Positions 18,700-27,101 of a DNA stretch of 64,000 bases are shown here, piece by piece (positions within the stretch are counted from its first letter, which is position 1; every line of letters starts with the position of its first letter). A program made the position numbers and the translations under genes. Origin of the DNA: Prodigiosinella confusarubida (GTDB lineage: Bacteria; Pseudomonadota; Gammaproteobacteria; Enterobacterales; Enterobacteriaceae); the NCBI RefSeq assembly GCF_002847015.1, contig NZ_CP025085.1:1736001-1800000 (forward strand), given 5' to 3'. The notes under the pieces were generated by a model. The model had not been told where the DNA came from. It was given only the letters and a program-made list of their open reading frames with translations, and ran no database searches.

Positions 18700-18780
18700 C
18701 CACCCGAATCACTAACTTGAGTAATCTCATCGGGATCCCTTCGTTTGCCGGGTTCCTGCAACTTGATTTATTTAGGGTGT
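18700..18780 (+). repeat. intergenic repeat, copy 1
   Basis: Begins CACCCGAATCACTAACTTGA and continues with a CATCGGGATCC and a TTCCTGCAACTTGA block. CCCGA and TCGGG can pair with an inner ACT/AGT stem, giving a hairpin. A diverged copy lies on the opposite strand at 34468-34541. I recall near-identical sequences between genes in soft-rot enterobacteria, but I cannot check this here. Confidence 0.55.
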
Positions 18781-19513
18781 AACCAGCCATACTCATCTCA
18801 TTTCCTACAATACTGGAGGCAGGAACTGATTTATTTATTACTGTCGTAAGATATCCCTGATGAAGGCGAAAAAGATCCTGTATCGCGCCTGTAACTGATC
18901 TGCAACTGACACAATAGTGTGCCAGATAAATTTATATATAAATCATGTGCCTGTGATGAATATGGCTGCTTATATTTATGACAGACTTTCTGCTAAAGGC
19001 AAATCATTTGTACCGATCGATGATAGCCTTGATATAGTTGAAAACTATCAATAAAAGATTATTGATCTGTATAAACGATCGATACTATATTAGAAAATTT
19101 TAATTTATTCTCTGATTTGTGTCTTCTTTGACCACTAAAGGTGGATTTTGATGATGTCATCGCCTCTTTTATCAAAGAAAATACGGTGCTTTTACTTCTT
19201 TCTATCAGCGTTTTTTCACACCATCGTATGCAATAACGTAAACGCAGTAATTGTAACGTCCCCCCTTCTGGATAGCGTTTTCCGCCTGTGCCGATAATTT
19301 TAATAAACTCTCTTACGCACTACGACAAAGGTTAAGGCTCTTCTCATTGCCCCGCTTATGCTCAAAACGCGAGCAGTTATGGTGCAAAGAATCGCCACCC
19401 TGCACCACATTGAGCCAGTCTGCTACCCATGACGATAAAACGAAGCTCCTGCCTATGGTGGTGTAAAGCGCGAAGTAAGTATGCTGAGAGATTGGCATTT
19501 ATATTGCATATAC

Positions 19514-19525
19514 TTGTATATACAT
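19514..19525. promoter_or_regulatory. HutC-type operator before the Tau/Ssu-type ABC operon
   Basis: TTGTATATACAT, within CTTGTATATACATAG, is one base short of the perfect palindrome TTGTATATACAA found at 31822-31833 and close to ATGTATATACAT at 31981-31992 beside hutC. It lies 70 bases before the SBP start, so HutC probably controls this operon as well. Known HutC sites in other bacteria have the same CTTGTATxTACAAG form. Confidence 0.6.
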
Positions 19526-19594
19526 AGACAGACAATGACTTAATAGACAGACGACAACTTGAAACTTGCTTAACTTCACCAGAAGGAAATCGAT

Positions 19595-20584
19595 ATGCTT
19601 TCTTTGCGTACCATAACATTTTCACTCGCTGCTGCTTGCTGTCTTGGCGTACTAGCGTCCACCACTTCCCTGGCGGCGTCAGCGCCAGAATCTGGTGAGT
19701 TGAAATTAGGTGTGGAGCCCTGGCTGGGTTATGGCCAGTGGCATGTTGCCGCCGCTCAGAACCTGTATAAGAAAAACGGTCTGGAAAAAGTCGATATCAT
19801 CAACTTTGCTGAAGACAAGGATATTAACGCGGCGCTAGCCAGCGGCCAGATCGACGCCGCCAGTATTGCGACCCATACCGCGATGGGCATGATTTCCGCC
19901 GGTTTGCCCGTGAAGATTGTCCTGTTGCTAGATCAGAGCCAGACTGCCGATGCCATGCTGGTGTCCAAGGACGTGAAAACCCTGAAGGATTTGAAAGGTA
20001 AGCGGGTGGCTTATGAAGAAGGCACCACCAGCGATATTTTGCTGCGCAGCGCCCTGTCCTCAGTCGGGATGTCGCTTCGTGACATCAAGCCAGTGCCGAT
20101 GCCAGCCGCGTCTGCCGGTAGCTCGCTGATTGCCAAACGTGTACCGGTAGCGGTGACCTACGAACCTTATCTGTCGGTAGCAATGAAAGCTGACCCGAGC
20201 GTGAAAATGCTCTACAGCGGGAAAAACGATCCGGGTCTGATCAGCGACGTATTGGTCGTGCGTGATGATATGATCAAGAACCGACCCGGTCAGATTGCGG
20301 CTCTGATTAAGACCTGGGGCGCGGCAGTGACGCATTATCAGGCTAATACTACTGCCGATCGCGCAGTGATTGCCAAGGCGGTCGGCTCCACGCCGGAAGA
20401 CCTTCGTACCGCTTTTAACGGTATCAAATATTACACCCTGGCCGAGAACAAGCAGCAATTGAGCCACGAGTTCTCGAACAAAACCTTCCCCCATGTACTT
20501 AAAGCGGCTACCGATGCGGGTATCGTAACCCGAGCTATTACGCCGAAAGAGGCGATTAACGCCAGTTTCGTTAACGCTGAGTGA
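19595..20584 (+). CDS. periplasmic substrate-binding protein, TauA/SsuA/NMT1-like
   Basis: A 329-residue protein with a Sec signal peptide (LRTITFSLAAACCLGVLAST then SLAASA). The mature part begins LKLGVEPWLGYGQWHVAAAQ, typical of the nitrate/sulfonate/thiamin-precursor binding family, with KTLKDLKGKRVAYEEGTTSD forming the first-lobe binding region. It is the first gene of a plus-strand operon with a permease, an ATPase, a HisD-like dehydrogenase, a kinase-like protein and an SDR. The family suggests a small anionic or heteroaromatic ligand. The HutC-type operator upstream points to an imidazole compound; a sulfonate remains the alternative. Confidence 0.85.
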   Translation: MLSLRTITFSLAAACCLGVLASTTSLAASAPESGELKLGVEPWLGYGQWHVAAAQNLYKKNGLEKVDIINFAEDKDINAALASGQIDAASIATHTAMGMISAGLPVKIVLLLDQSQTADAMLVSKDVKTLKDLKGKRVAYEEGTTSDILLRSALSSVGMSLRDIKPVPMPAASAGSSLIAKRVPVAVTYEPYLSVAMKADPSVKMLYSGKNDPGLISDVLVVRDDMIKNRPGQIAALIKTWGAAVTHYQANTTADRAVIAKAVGSTPEDLRTAFNGIKYYTLAENKQQLSHEFSNKTFPHVLKAATDAGIVTRAITPKEAINASFVNAE

Positions 20585-20707
20585 TCGTTACTGTTTCCAC
20601 GTTCTCTTCCCTCTGCGGGGAGAGTTGGCGGGGACGTCGCCATGAACGTTCCTCGTCCTGATGTCCTCCGCCGGGAGGCGTAATAACCGGCTGTGTTCGG
20701 AGGCAGT

Positions 20708-21553
20708 ATGAGTTCGTTAAAGCTGGAGAGCGTCAGCATGCCAGACAAACCGCGCCGCCGTCGTTGGAGCCTGATGACCATCGGTAAGGAACCTACACGC
20801 ACGCAATTTCTGACTATCGCCGTGGCAGTGTTTGTGCTGCTGTTGCTGAGCTGGTGGCTGGCCACCCGTAACGGTGCGATCCCAGCCATTTTTCTACCTG
20901 GTCTGGATCGCGTCTGGTGGCGTATTGCCGGCCTCGCGGCTGATGGGACACTGTGGGGGGATGTGAAAAGTAGCCTGTACCGCATTGTGATCGCCTTTGC
21001 CATTTCGTCGGTGATGTCTATCGTCATCGGTGTGTTAGCGGGTTGTTACGGTCTGTTCAAGGCTATCGTCGAACCGCTGGTGGACTTTATCCGATATATG
21101 CCGGTGGTAGCCTTTGTGCCGCTGACGATTCTGTGGACTGGCACCGATGATATCCAAAAGTTCCTGGTGATCTGGATTGGTACCTTCTTCCAGCAGGTGC
21201 TGATGATGATTGATGCAGTCAAACGGGTGCCCATCGACTTTATTGGTCTGGGCCGCACGCTGGGCATGCCGGATCGCAAGATCTTGTATCGTATTGTGCT
21301 GCCGGCTGCATTACCCGGTATTTGGGATGCCCTGCGTATCAGTCTGGGTTGGGCCTGGACCTGGTTGGTGCTGGCCGAGCTGGTGGCTTCAACTTCCGGA
21401 CTGGGCTACCGCATTGTGGTGTCGCAGCGCTATTTCCAGACCGACACGATCATCGGCTATATCCTGTTGCTCGGTTTCCTCGGGCTTATTACCGACCAAC
21501 TGATGCGCGCCGCTGAGCGCGTGCTGTTCCGCTATAACCGGAGGCGTTCCTGA
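20708..21553 (+). CDS. TauC/SsuC-type ABC permease
   Basis: A 281-residue permease with six predicted helices. The coupling loop GLGRTLGMPDRKILYRIVLP, then AALPGIWDALRISLG, is characteristic of the sulfonate/nitrate/taurine permease family. I choose the ATG at 20708 because GGAGG lies just before it; a longer GTG-initiated form adds five residues. Its stop overlaps the ATPase start (TGATG). Confidence 0.9.
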   Translation: MSSLKLESVSMPDKPRRRRWSLMTIGKEPTRTQFLTIAVAVFVLLLLSWWLATRNGAIPAIFLPGLDRVWWRIAGLAADGTLWGDVKSSLYRIVIAFAISSVMSIVIGVLAGCYGLFKAIVEPLVDFIRYMPVVAFVPLTILWTGTDDIQKFLVIWIGTFFQQVLMMIDAVKRVPIDFIGLGRTLGMPDRKILYRIVLPAALPGIWDALRISLGWAWTWLVLAELVASTSGLGYRIVVSQRYFQTDTIIGYILLLGFLGLITDQLMRAAERVLFRYNRRRS

Positions 21554-22317
21554 TGGCTACCTTAACCCTGCAAACGCTGGAAAAAAGTTTTCCGTTGGGC
21601 AAAACGCGCCGCCGCGTGCTGCACGGTATCGACCTGACCCTGCATGATAACGAGTTCGTGTCGATTGTCGGTGCCTCGGGTTGCGGCAAAAGCACGTTGC
21701 TGTCTATCGCCGCCGGGCTGGAAGAGTTCGACAGCGGCGACGTGCTGGTGGATGGGCAGTCGATTACCGGTCCCGGCATTGATCGTGGTGTGGTGTTCCA
21801 GTCCTACACCTTGCTGCCCTGGCTGACCGCGCGTCAGAATATTGAATTCGCCCTCAAGGCGGCTGGCATCCCCGCCAGTCAGTGCCGTGATATCGCTCAG
21901 CAACACCTGGAACTGGTGAAACTCGACAACGCCGGCGACCGTTGGCCCGGCGAACTGTCCGGTGGCATGAAGCAGCGCGTGGCGATTGCGCGTGCGCTGT
22001 CTTACCGTCCGAAGATCCTGCTGATGGACGAGCCGTTCGGTGCGCTGGACGCCATGACGCGTCACCAGATGCAGCAACTGTTGATTGAAATCTGGGAAAA
22101 GCACCGTCTGACGGTGATGTTCGTCACCCACGATATTGAGGAGGCTGTGTGGTTGTCTGATCGCATTGTGGTGATGGGACAAGGCGTTATAGAGACGACT
22201 TTCGATGTCGGCTTGCCGCGCCCACGCGTAGAGGCGTTAAGCCGAGAGGCTGAATTTATTGACCTACAACATCGTGTTCTGGATCGCATACGCCATCCGG
22301 CACTGGCTAATGAATAA
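21553..22317 (+). CDS. TauB/SsuB-type ABC ATPase
   Basis: A 254-residue ATP-binding subunit with Walker A GASGCGKST, Q-loop FQSYTLLPW, signature LSGGMKQR, Walker B ILLMDEPFGALD and the switch His in FVTHDIEEAV. It energises the permease encoded just before it. It follows with a one-base overlap and precedes the HisD-like gene by 11 bases. Confidence 0.92.
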   Translation: MATLTLQTLEKSFPLGKTRRRVLHGIDLTLHDNEFVSIVGASGCGKSTLLSIAAGLEEFDSGDVLVDGQSITGPGIDRGVVFQSYTLLPWLTARQNIEFALKAAGIPASQCRDIAQQHLELVKLDNAGDRWPGELSGGMKQRVAIARALSYRPKILLMDEPFGALDAMTRHQMQQLLIEIWEKHRLTVMFVTHDIEEAVWLSDRIVVMGQGVIETTFDVGLPRPRVEALSREAEFIDLQHRVLDRIRHPALANE

Positions 22318-22328
22318 AGGAAATGAAG

Positions 22329-23657
22329 ATGGCTGTAACTTTTCATGATCTGTCGGCGTCAGATACGCTGCCCGCCGAACTGTTCAAACGTACTGAATCC
22401 GATCTGTCATTCTTCACCGAGCGCGTAGTGCCGATTATTGCCGCGGTACAGCAGGAAGGTGATGCGGCACTGATCCGTTTCGCCCGTGAATTCGATGGCG
22501 TGCAGCCGGAACATTTCGCTATCCGTGCTGAAGAAAGTGAGTTCGACGACGCTTTCGCACGCATGGACCCGGAAGTGATCGAATCGATCCGCTTTGCGGT
22601 GGAAAACGTGCGTGCTTTTCACGAGGCTCAGAAACCGGAAGAGATGTGGCTCAAGGAAATGCAGCCAGGTGCCTTTGCTGGCGATCGCCATGTGCCGATC
22701 GACGCAGTGGCTTGTTATGTGCCGCGCGGCAAAGGCTCATTCCCTAGCGTGTTGGTCATGACGGCGGTGCCGGCCGTGGTGGCCGGTGTTCCGCGCGCAA
22801 TTGTTATTACCCCGCCGGGACCGGACGGCAAGGTGGATGACGCAACTCTGGTGGCGGCGCGTCTGGTGGGTATCACGGAAATTTACAAATGTGGTGGCGC
22901 TCAGGGCGTGGCGGCAGTGGCCTACGGCACCCAGAGCGTACCAAAGTGTCTGAAAATCGTCGGTCCAGGCAGCCCGTGGGTCGTGGCAGCCAAGCGTCAA
23001 CTGACCCACCTGCTGGATCCGGGTGTGCCAGCCGGCCCAAGCGAAAGTCTGATTCTGGCGGACGACAGCGTAGATGGCGCATTGGCGGCACTCGATTTAC
23101 TGATTGAATCGGAACACGGTCCTGACTCATCCGCTTATCTGGTGACCTCCAGCCGCCGCGTGGCGGAGCAGGCCATCGCCGCTTTGCCCGGTTACTGGGC
23201 GCAGCAGACCGAAAAACGCGCCGAGTTTTCGCAGAAGGTCCTGGGCGGCGATCACGGCGGCGTGGTGCTGACCCGTGATTTTGCCACCGCAGTGGAATTC
23301 GTTAACCAGTATGCCCCAGAGCATTTGGAAATCCTGGCCGCCGAGCCAATGGCGGTGATGACGAAGATTCGCAATGCCGGTGAGATCTTGTTGGGCAATT
23401 ATACTCCGATCACCTTAGGTAACTTTGTGTTGGGCCCTAACGCGGTACTGCCCACCAACGGCGCGGCTAAAACGGCCGGGCCGCTGTCAGTGTTTGATTA
23501 CATGAAGCGCATCTCCATCGGTTATGTCACCGCCGCGGGTTATGACCCACTGGCCGTCAAGGCCAAGCGTTTCGCCGAATACGAAGGTTTCCCAGGACAT
23601 GCGCTGGCAGTTTCCGATGTACGCAAGCGACTACTGGAAGGAAAAAACAATGCCTGA
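22329..23657 (+). CDS. histidinol-dehydrogenase-family dehydrogenase (catabolic type)
   Basis: A 442-residue NAD-dependent dehydrogenase of the HisD fold. The catalytic Glu-His pair is kept in YAPEHLEI, and GVPAGPSESL and EHGPDSSAY are clear family blocks. The zinc site differs from biosynthetic HisD: the usual Gln is Glu (ESEHGPD), GDY is GNF, and NHVLPT is NAVLPT. Such variants include HpsN (sulfopropanediol dehydrogenase) and other alcohol-to-acid oxidoreductases. In this operon it may oxidise histidinol or another imidazole alcohol, or a sulfonated diol. The ATG at 22329 fits AAAGGAA spacing better than the ATG six bases earlier. This is not the his-operon gene, because no other his biosynthesis genes are present. 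Confidence 0.83.
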   Translation: MAVTFHDLSASDTLPAELFKRTESDLSFFTERVVPIIAAVQQEGDAALIRFAREFDGVQPEHFAIRAEESEFDDAFARMDPEVIESIRFAVENVRAFHEAQKPEEMWLKEMQPGAFAGDRHVPIDAVACYVPRGKGSFPSVLVMTAVPAVVAGVPRAIVITPPGPDGKVDDATLVAARLVGITEIYKCGGAQGVAAVAYGTQSVPKCLKIVGPGSPWVVAAKRQLTHLLDPGVPAGPSESLILADDSVDGALAALDLLIESEHGPDSSAYLVTSSRRVAEQAIAALPGYWAQQTEKRAEFSQKVLGGDHGGVVLTRDFATAVEFVNQYAPEHLEILAAEPMAVMTKIRNAGEILLGNYTPITLGNFVLGPNAVLPTNGAAKTAGPLSVFDYMKRISIGYVTAAGYDPLAVKAKRFAEYEGFPGHALAVSDVRKRLLEGKNNA

Positions 23658-24936
23658 GGCCTGCCGAGAACCACTGGCCGCGCAAGCCCGGACACTGGCG
23701 CGTGCTGGAAAATGGCAACCGGCGAGTGACAAGCTGTGTCAGCTGATTGGGGAAGTCGTCGGCATACCTGCTCGTCATCTGGAGATTAACCGCGACCAGT
23801 ACAGTTTGAATTCACTGAACGGCCGTGTCACGCTGGCGGATGATCGCACACTGTTCTTCAAATACCACCATGAAGAGGGTGAAGACCATACCATTGAGGA
23901 GTATTACCGTGCTGGGTTGCTGCGTGATCACGGTTTCCGGGTGGATGTACCGCTGTATGCCTGTGGTGAGCCGGGACGGCAAATTTTATTGTATCAACTG
24001 CGCAATGATCGTCGGCTGGCGGACGTGTGCCGTGATATCGAGCTGAGCGGCGACTGGGATGGTATGGGCGCTGTGGTGGGTGCACAACAGCGTGCCGATG
24101 CCGAAATCCTGGCCCTTACCCTGCCAACCTTGCGACCGGGACAGGCCGCCGACGTGGTGACGGAACCGATTCATCAATTGTTCTATCATCGGTTGATGTC
24201 CCCTGGCGATACGCCGGGACTCGGTGGCCGTGTCAAACAGTTCTATGTGGATCAAACCTTTAAACTGGGCGACGAATCGCTCAGTTGGCAAACGTTGAGC
24301 AATTTGCAATGGGAAATCAACGGTGTGCGTTATGGTCATACGTTGCGCCAACTGTTTTTGGAGGCAGCGGTGGTGCTGGCGCCGGGAAGTCTGGCCAATC
24401 ACGGCGTGGTGGTGGCGCACGGTGATGCCCATAATGCGAATGTGTGGTTCGATACCCATGCTGATCAGCCACAATTGGTGAGTTTCGACCCGGCGTTTGC
24501 TGGCAGCCATATTCCAGCGCTGTTGGCGGAGGTTAAGGCCACTTTCCACAATATTTTTGCCCATCCGCACTGGCTATACGAGCCCGCGCAGGCGACGGAT
24601 TGTTATCAGATCAGTGTTAAACGGCGCGGCGATACCCTTGAGGTGCGGCACGACTGGCAACTGACGCCACTGCGCGCCGCTTTCCTCAATAGTAAGGGCG
24701 AGCGTTACTGGCGTCCTCTGCTGCGCGAGCTGAAGGCGCGTGGTTGGTTACCCCGGCACTGGCAGCGCATCGTGCGGCTGGCGTTATTCTGCTGTCCGAT
24801 GCTGGTGCTGGATTTGCGAGCCGACGGAGGCAGTGGGCATACGTCGGTCAGCTCGCCGCTAGGTCTGTCTCTGGCTGTGATGCTCGGCAGCGAGGGCGAT
24901 GACGCGTTCAATCAGTGGTTGCAGCAACTGATTTAA
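23650..24936 (+). CDS. APH-family (aminoglycoside/choline kinase-like) phosphotransferase
   Basis: A 428-residue protein of the APH kinase fold. The catalytic loop VVAHGDAHNANVWFD and the metal-binding LVSFDPAFAG are clear, while the N-terminal nucleotide lobe is shown only by RTLFFKYHHEEG with its likely ATP-binding Lys. The family phosphorylates small hydroxylated substrates such as choline, homoserine or sugars. The ATG overlaps the HisD-like gene's stop by eight bases, so the two are co-translated. A kinase for an imidazole alcohol or for the transported compound is possible but is only context inference. Confidence 0.75.
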   Translation: MPEACREPLAAQARTLARAGKWQPASDKLCQLIGEVVGIPARHLEINRDQYSLNSLNGRVTLADDRTLFFKYHHEEGEDHTIEEYYRAGLLRDHGFRVDVPLYACGEPGRQILLYQLRNDRRLADVCRDIELSGDWDGMGAVVGAQQRADAEILALTLPTLRPGQAADVVTEPIHQLFYHRLMSPGDTPGLGGRVKQFYVDQTFKLGDESLSWQTLSNLQWEINGVRYGHTLRQLFLEAAVVLAPGSLANHGVVVAHGDAHNANVWFDTHADQPQLVSFDPAFAGSHIPALLAEVKATFHNIFAHPHWLYEPAQATDCYQISVKRRGDTLEVRHDWQLTPLRAAFLNSKGERYWRPLLRELKARGWLPRHWQRIVRLALFCCPMLVLDLRADGGSGHTSVSSPLGLSLAVMLGSEGDDAFNQWLQQLI

Positions 24937-24946
24937 GGAGCGAAGT

Positions 24947-25138
24947 ATGGAGGCGGTACGATTATACGGCATTGGCGATCTACGCGTGGAGTCGGTTGCC
25001 GAGCCGGCCATCGCGGCAGGGCAGGTGCGGCTGTGGGGATTGGTGGCGCCGTCAATCCCGCTGGACGCGGTGCCTCAGACTTATGACCACCTTATCAAGG
25101 GCAAGAGTCCCTATCTTAAATCGGTGATCCAGCCATGA
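24947..25138 (+). pseudogene. internally deleted zinc alcohol dehydrogenase (MDR family) remnant
   Basis: This 63-residue frame joins the first ~29 residues of a medium-chain zinc dehydrogenase (MEAVRLYGIGDLRVESVAEP...GQVRL) directly to its last ~25 (LDAVPQTYDHLIKGKSPYLK...). Full enzymes have about 340 residues; the zinc-binding Cys/His motifs and the nucleotide fold are missing. The deletion is in frame, keeps the start with GGAG before it, and keeps the ATGA overlap with the SDR gene, so downstream translation is preserved. The product should be inactive. Confidence 0.72.
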
Positions 25139-25899
25139 ATGCGCGGATGCAGACTTTTTCGTTACAGGGCCGGCATGCGCTGGTGACCGGCGGCACGCGT
25201 GGTATTGGCCATGCGCTAGCACTAGGACTGGCTGAGGCGGGTGCTATGGTGACCATCACCGGACGCGATCAAGACAGCCTGTCAGCGGCGCTGTCGCACC
25301 TGCGTCAGGTGGATGCCGGTGCGCAGGGCGTATTGCTGGATGTGGCAAACACCGCGCAGATTTCGTCGGTGTTTGCCGCACTGGACGTTGCCCCGGATAT
25401 TCTGATTAACAATGCGGGCACTGAGCAGGTATGTCCGTCACTGGATCTGGATGAGGCGTTATGGCAGCGCATTGTTGACACCAACCTGAAGGGCGCTTTT
25501 TTTACGGCTCAGGCTGCCGCCCGGTTTATGGTGAAAAATAGCGGCGGTTCGATCATCAATCTGTGTTCGCTGACCAGTCAGGTGGGTGTGCCGGGCGCAG
25601 CGGCTTACGGCGCATCGAAGTCGGGACTGGTGGGGCTGACCCACACTCTGAGCACTGAGTGGGCGCGTGACGGTATCCGGGTTAATGGTATCGGACCTGG
25701 TTATTTCAGCACCGATCTAACCGCAGTGTTCTATCAGGATACCCAGTGGTGCGAGGCGATGCTGCAAAAGATTCCGCAAGGACGTTTCGGTGAGCTGGAC
25801 GATCTGGTTGGTGCGGTAATTTTTCTGTGCTCCGATGCGGCGCGCTATATAACCGGTCAGGTACTGTATATCGATGGGGGATATCTGGCGGCGATCTGA
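25135..25899 (+). CDS. short-chain dehydrogenase/reductase
   Basis: A 254-residue classical SDR. It has the cofactor motif TGGTRGIG (~residues 18-25), NNAG at ~88, and the catalytic Ser and YxxxK in SLTSQVG and AYGASKSG. It ends YITGQVLYIDGGY. The closest type by eye is gluconate 5-dehydrogenase/3-oxoacyl-ACP-reductase-like. It is the last gene of the plus-strand operon and may supply the alcohol oxidation that the deleted zinc dehydrogenase once shared. It converges with the FMN enzyme gene 50 bases on. Confidence 0.85.
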   Translation: MNARMQTFSLQGRHALVTGGTRGIGHALALGLAEAGAMVTITGRDQDSLSAALSHLRQVDAGAQGVLLDVANTAQISSVFAALDVAPDILINNAGTEQVCPSLDLDEALWQRIVDTNLKGAFFTAQAAARFMVKNSGGSIINLCSLTSQVGVPGAAAYGASKSGLVGLTHTLSTEWARDGIRVNGIGPGYFSTDLTAVFYQDTQWCEAMLQKIPQGRFGELDDLVGAVIFLCSDAARYITGQVLYIDGGYLAAI

Positions 25900-25949
25900 A
25901 CCGGCCATATGCGACCGGTTTGGTATGGCAGTGAGGGACTCACGCCGCT

Positions 25950-27101
25950 TCAGCGTAGTGTTGGGAGGTTTTCCCGTAGCAGATGCGGGCCCAGCTCATT
26001 GATGCAACTGCAACCTAGCTGCGCCAGCGTGCGATCGATTTCAGCGTACAGGATGGATAACGCCTGATGCGCACCGGCTTCACCGGCAGCAGCCACCGCA
26101 TACAGCAAAGGGCGTCCCAGCAGTACGGCGTTGGCACCTAACGCCAGCGCCTTGACGACATCGGTACCGCGGCGGAAACCACTGTCAATGAGAATTATCG
26201 CCTGCTCACCCAGCGCGTGGCGGATGTCCGACAGTACCAGCATCGGGCTGATGCTCCCGTCCAACTGACGGCCACCGTGGTTGGATAATACGACGCCATC
26301 CGCCCCCAGCGTCATCGCCTGCCGCGCATCCCCCACCGTCATGATCCCTTTGATCAATAGATCTCCCTGCCATTGCTGACGCAGCCAACCTAGTGTTTCC
26401 CAGTTGAGGGTCGTGTCCATCTGCTCGGCAAAATAGGCTGCGCCGCCGACACCACGTTGGTATTGTGGTGGCAGGTAGGGTTTTAGGTTGCCGAAGCCCG
26501 GCATACCCTGTGGTTTTAAGGTACGCCAGACCCAGCCTGGCCGACGCGCCACGTCGAGCAAGCTGCGCAACGACAGTTTCATCGGCCGTCGGTAGTGGCG
26601 TTTGTCTCGTTCCCGATTGCCGAAATGTACCGCGTCCACCGATACCACCAGTGTGGTGCAACCGGCGGCGCGAGCGCGGGTGAGCAGATCGATGGTTACG
26701 CGGCGATCTTTGAGGACATATAGTTGAAACCAATGATGGCCCTGACCGTCGGCCGCTACCTCTTCCAGCGAGGCGGTGGAGACGGTGCTTTGGATCAGGC
26801 TGATGCCAGCACGGCGTGCGGCACGTGCCAACATCAGATCAGCCTGATAACGTAGCATGCCGTTATAGCCAGTAGGGGCGATGAGCAAGGGGGCGCACAA
26901 AGTCTCCCGGCCCAGAACTACGCTCAGATCCCGCTGGCTACAGTCCTTGAGCACTGGTGGCACGAATTGCCAGCGTTCGAATACGGTTCGGTTATGCGCC
27001 AGCGTGCGTTCATCATCTGCCCCGCCATCCACATAACTGAATGCGAATCCAGGCAGTGCCCGTCGGGCCTGCGTCCGAAAGTCGTCGAGATTTAAGATCA
27101 T
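25950..27101 (-). CDS. FMN-dependent alpha-hydroxyacid dehydrogenase/oxidase
   Basis: A 383-residue enzyme of the lactate/mandelate/glycolate oxidase family. FAFSYVDGGADDERTLAHNR is the N-terminal signature. PTGYNGMLRYQADLMLARAA lines the FMN, LIKGIMT holds the FMN-binding Lys, and SNHGGRQLDGS holds the catalytic His and the substrate Arg. It oxidises an L-2-hydroxy acid to a 2-keto acid. It overlaps the aminotransferase gene (ATGA) and lies downstream of hutU/hutH, so imidazole-lactate to imidazole-pyruvate is an attractive, untested reaction. No signal peptide; the protein is probably membrane-associated or cytoplasmic. Confidence 0.85.
   Translation of the reverse strand: MILNLDDFRTQARRALPGFAFSYVDGGADDERTLAHNRTVFERWQFVPPVLKDCSQRDLSVVLGRETLCAPLLIAPTGYNGMLRYQADLMLARAARRAGISLIQSTVSTASLEEVAADGQGHHWFQLYVLKDRRVTIDLLTRARAAGCTTLVVSVDAVHFGNRERDKRHYRRPMKLSLRSLLDVARRPGWVWRTLKPQGMPGFGNLKPYLPPQYQRGVGGAAYFAEQMDTTLNWETLGWLRQQWQGDLLIKGIMTVGDARQAMTLGADGVVLSNHGGRQLDGSISPMLVLSDIRHALGEQAIILIDSGFRRGTDVVKALALGANAVLLGRPLLYAVAAAGEAGAHQALSILYAEIDRTLAQLGCSCINELGPHLLRENLPTLR

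Larger units (their letters stand above)
18576..19594. other. 1-kb non-coding region before the Tau/Ssu-type operon
   Basis: Long AT-rich region with no gene I recognise. It contains one copy of an intergenic repeat (18700-18780), a palindrome ATAGTT-GAA-AACTAT at 19034-19048, several ATCGAT-rich inverted pieces around 19015-19085, and a HutC-type operator (19514-19525) about 70 bases before the SBP gene. No tRNA or long conserved frame was found. Confidence 0.5.
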
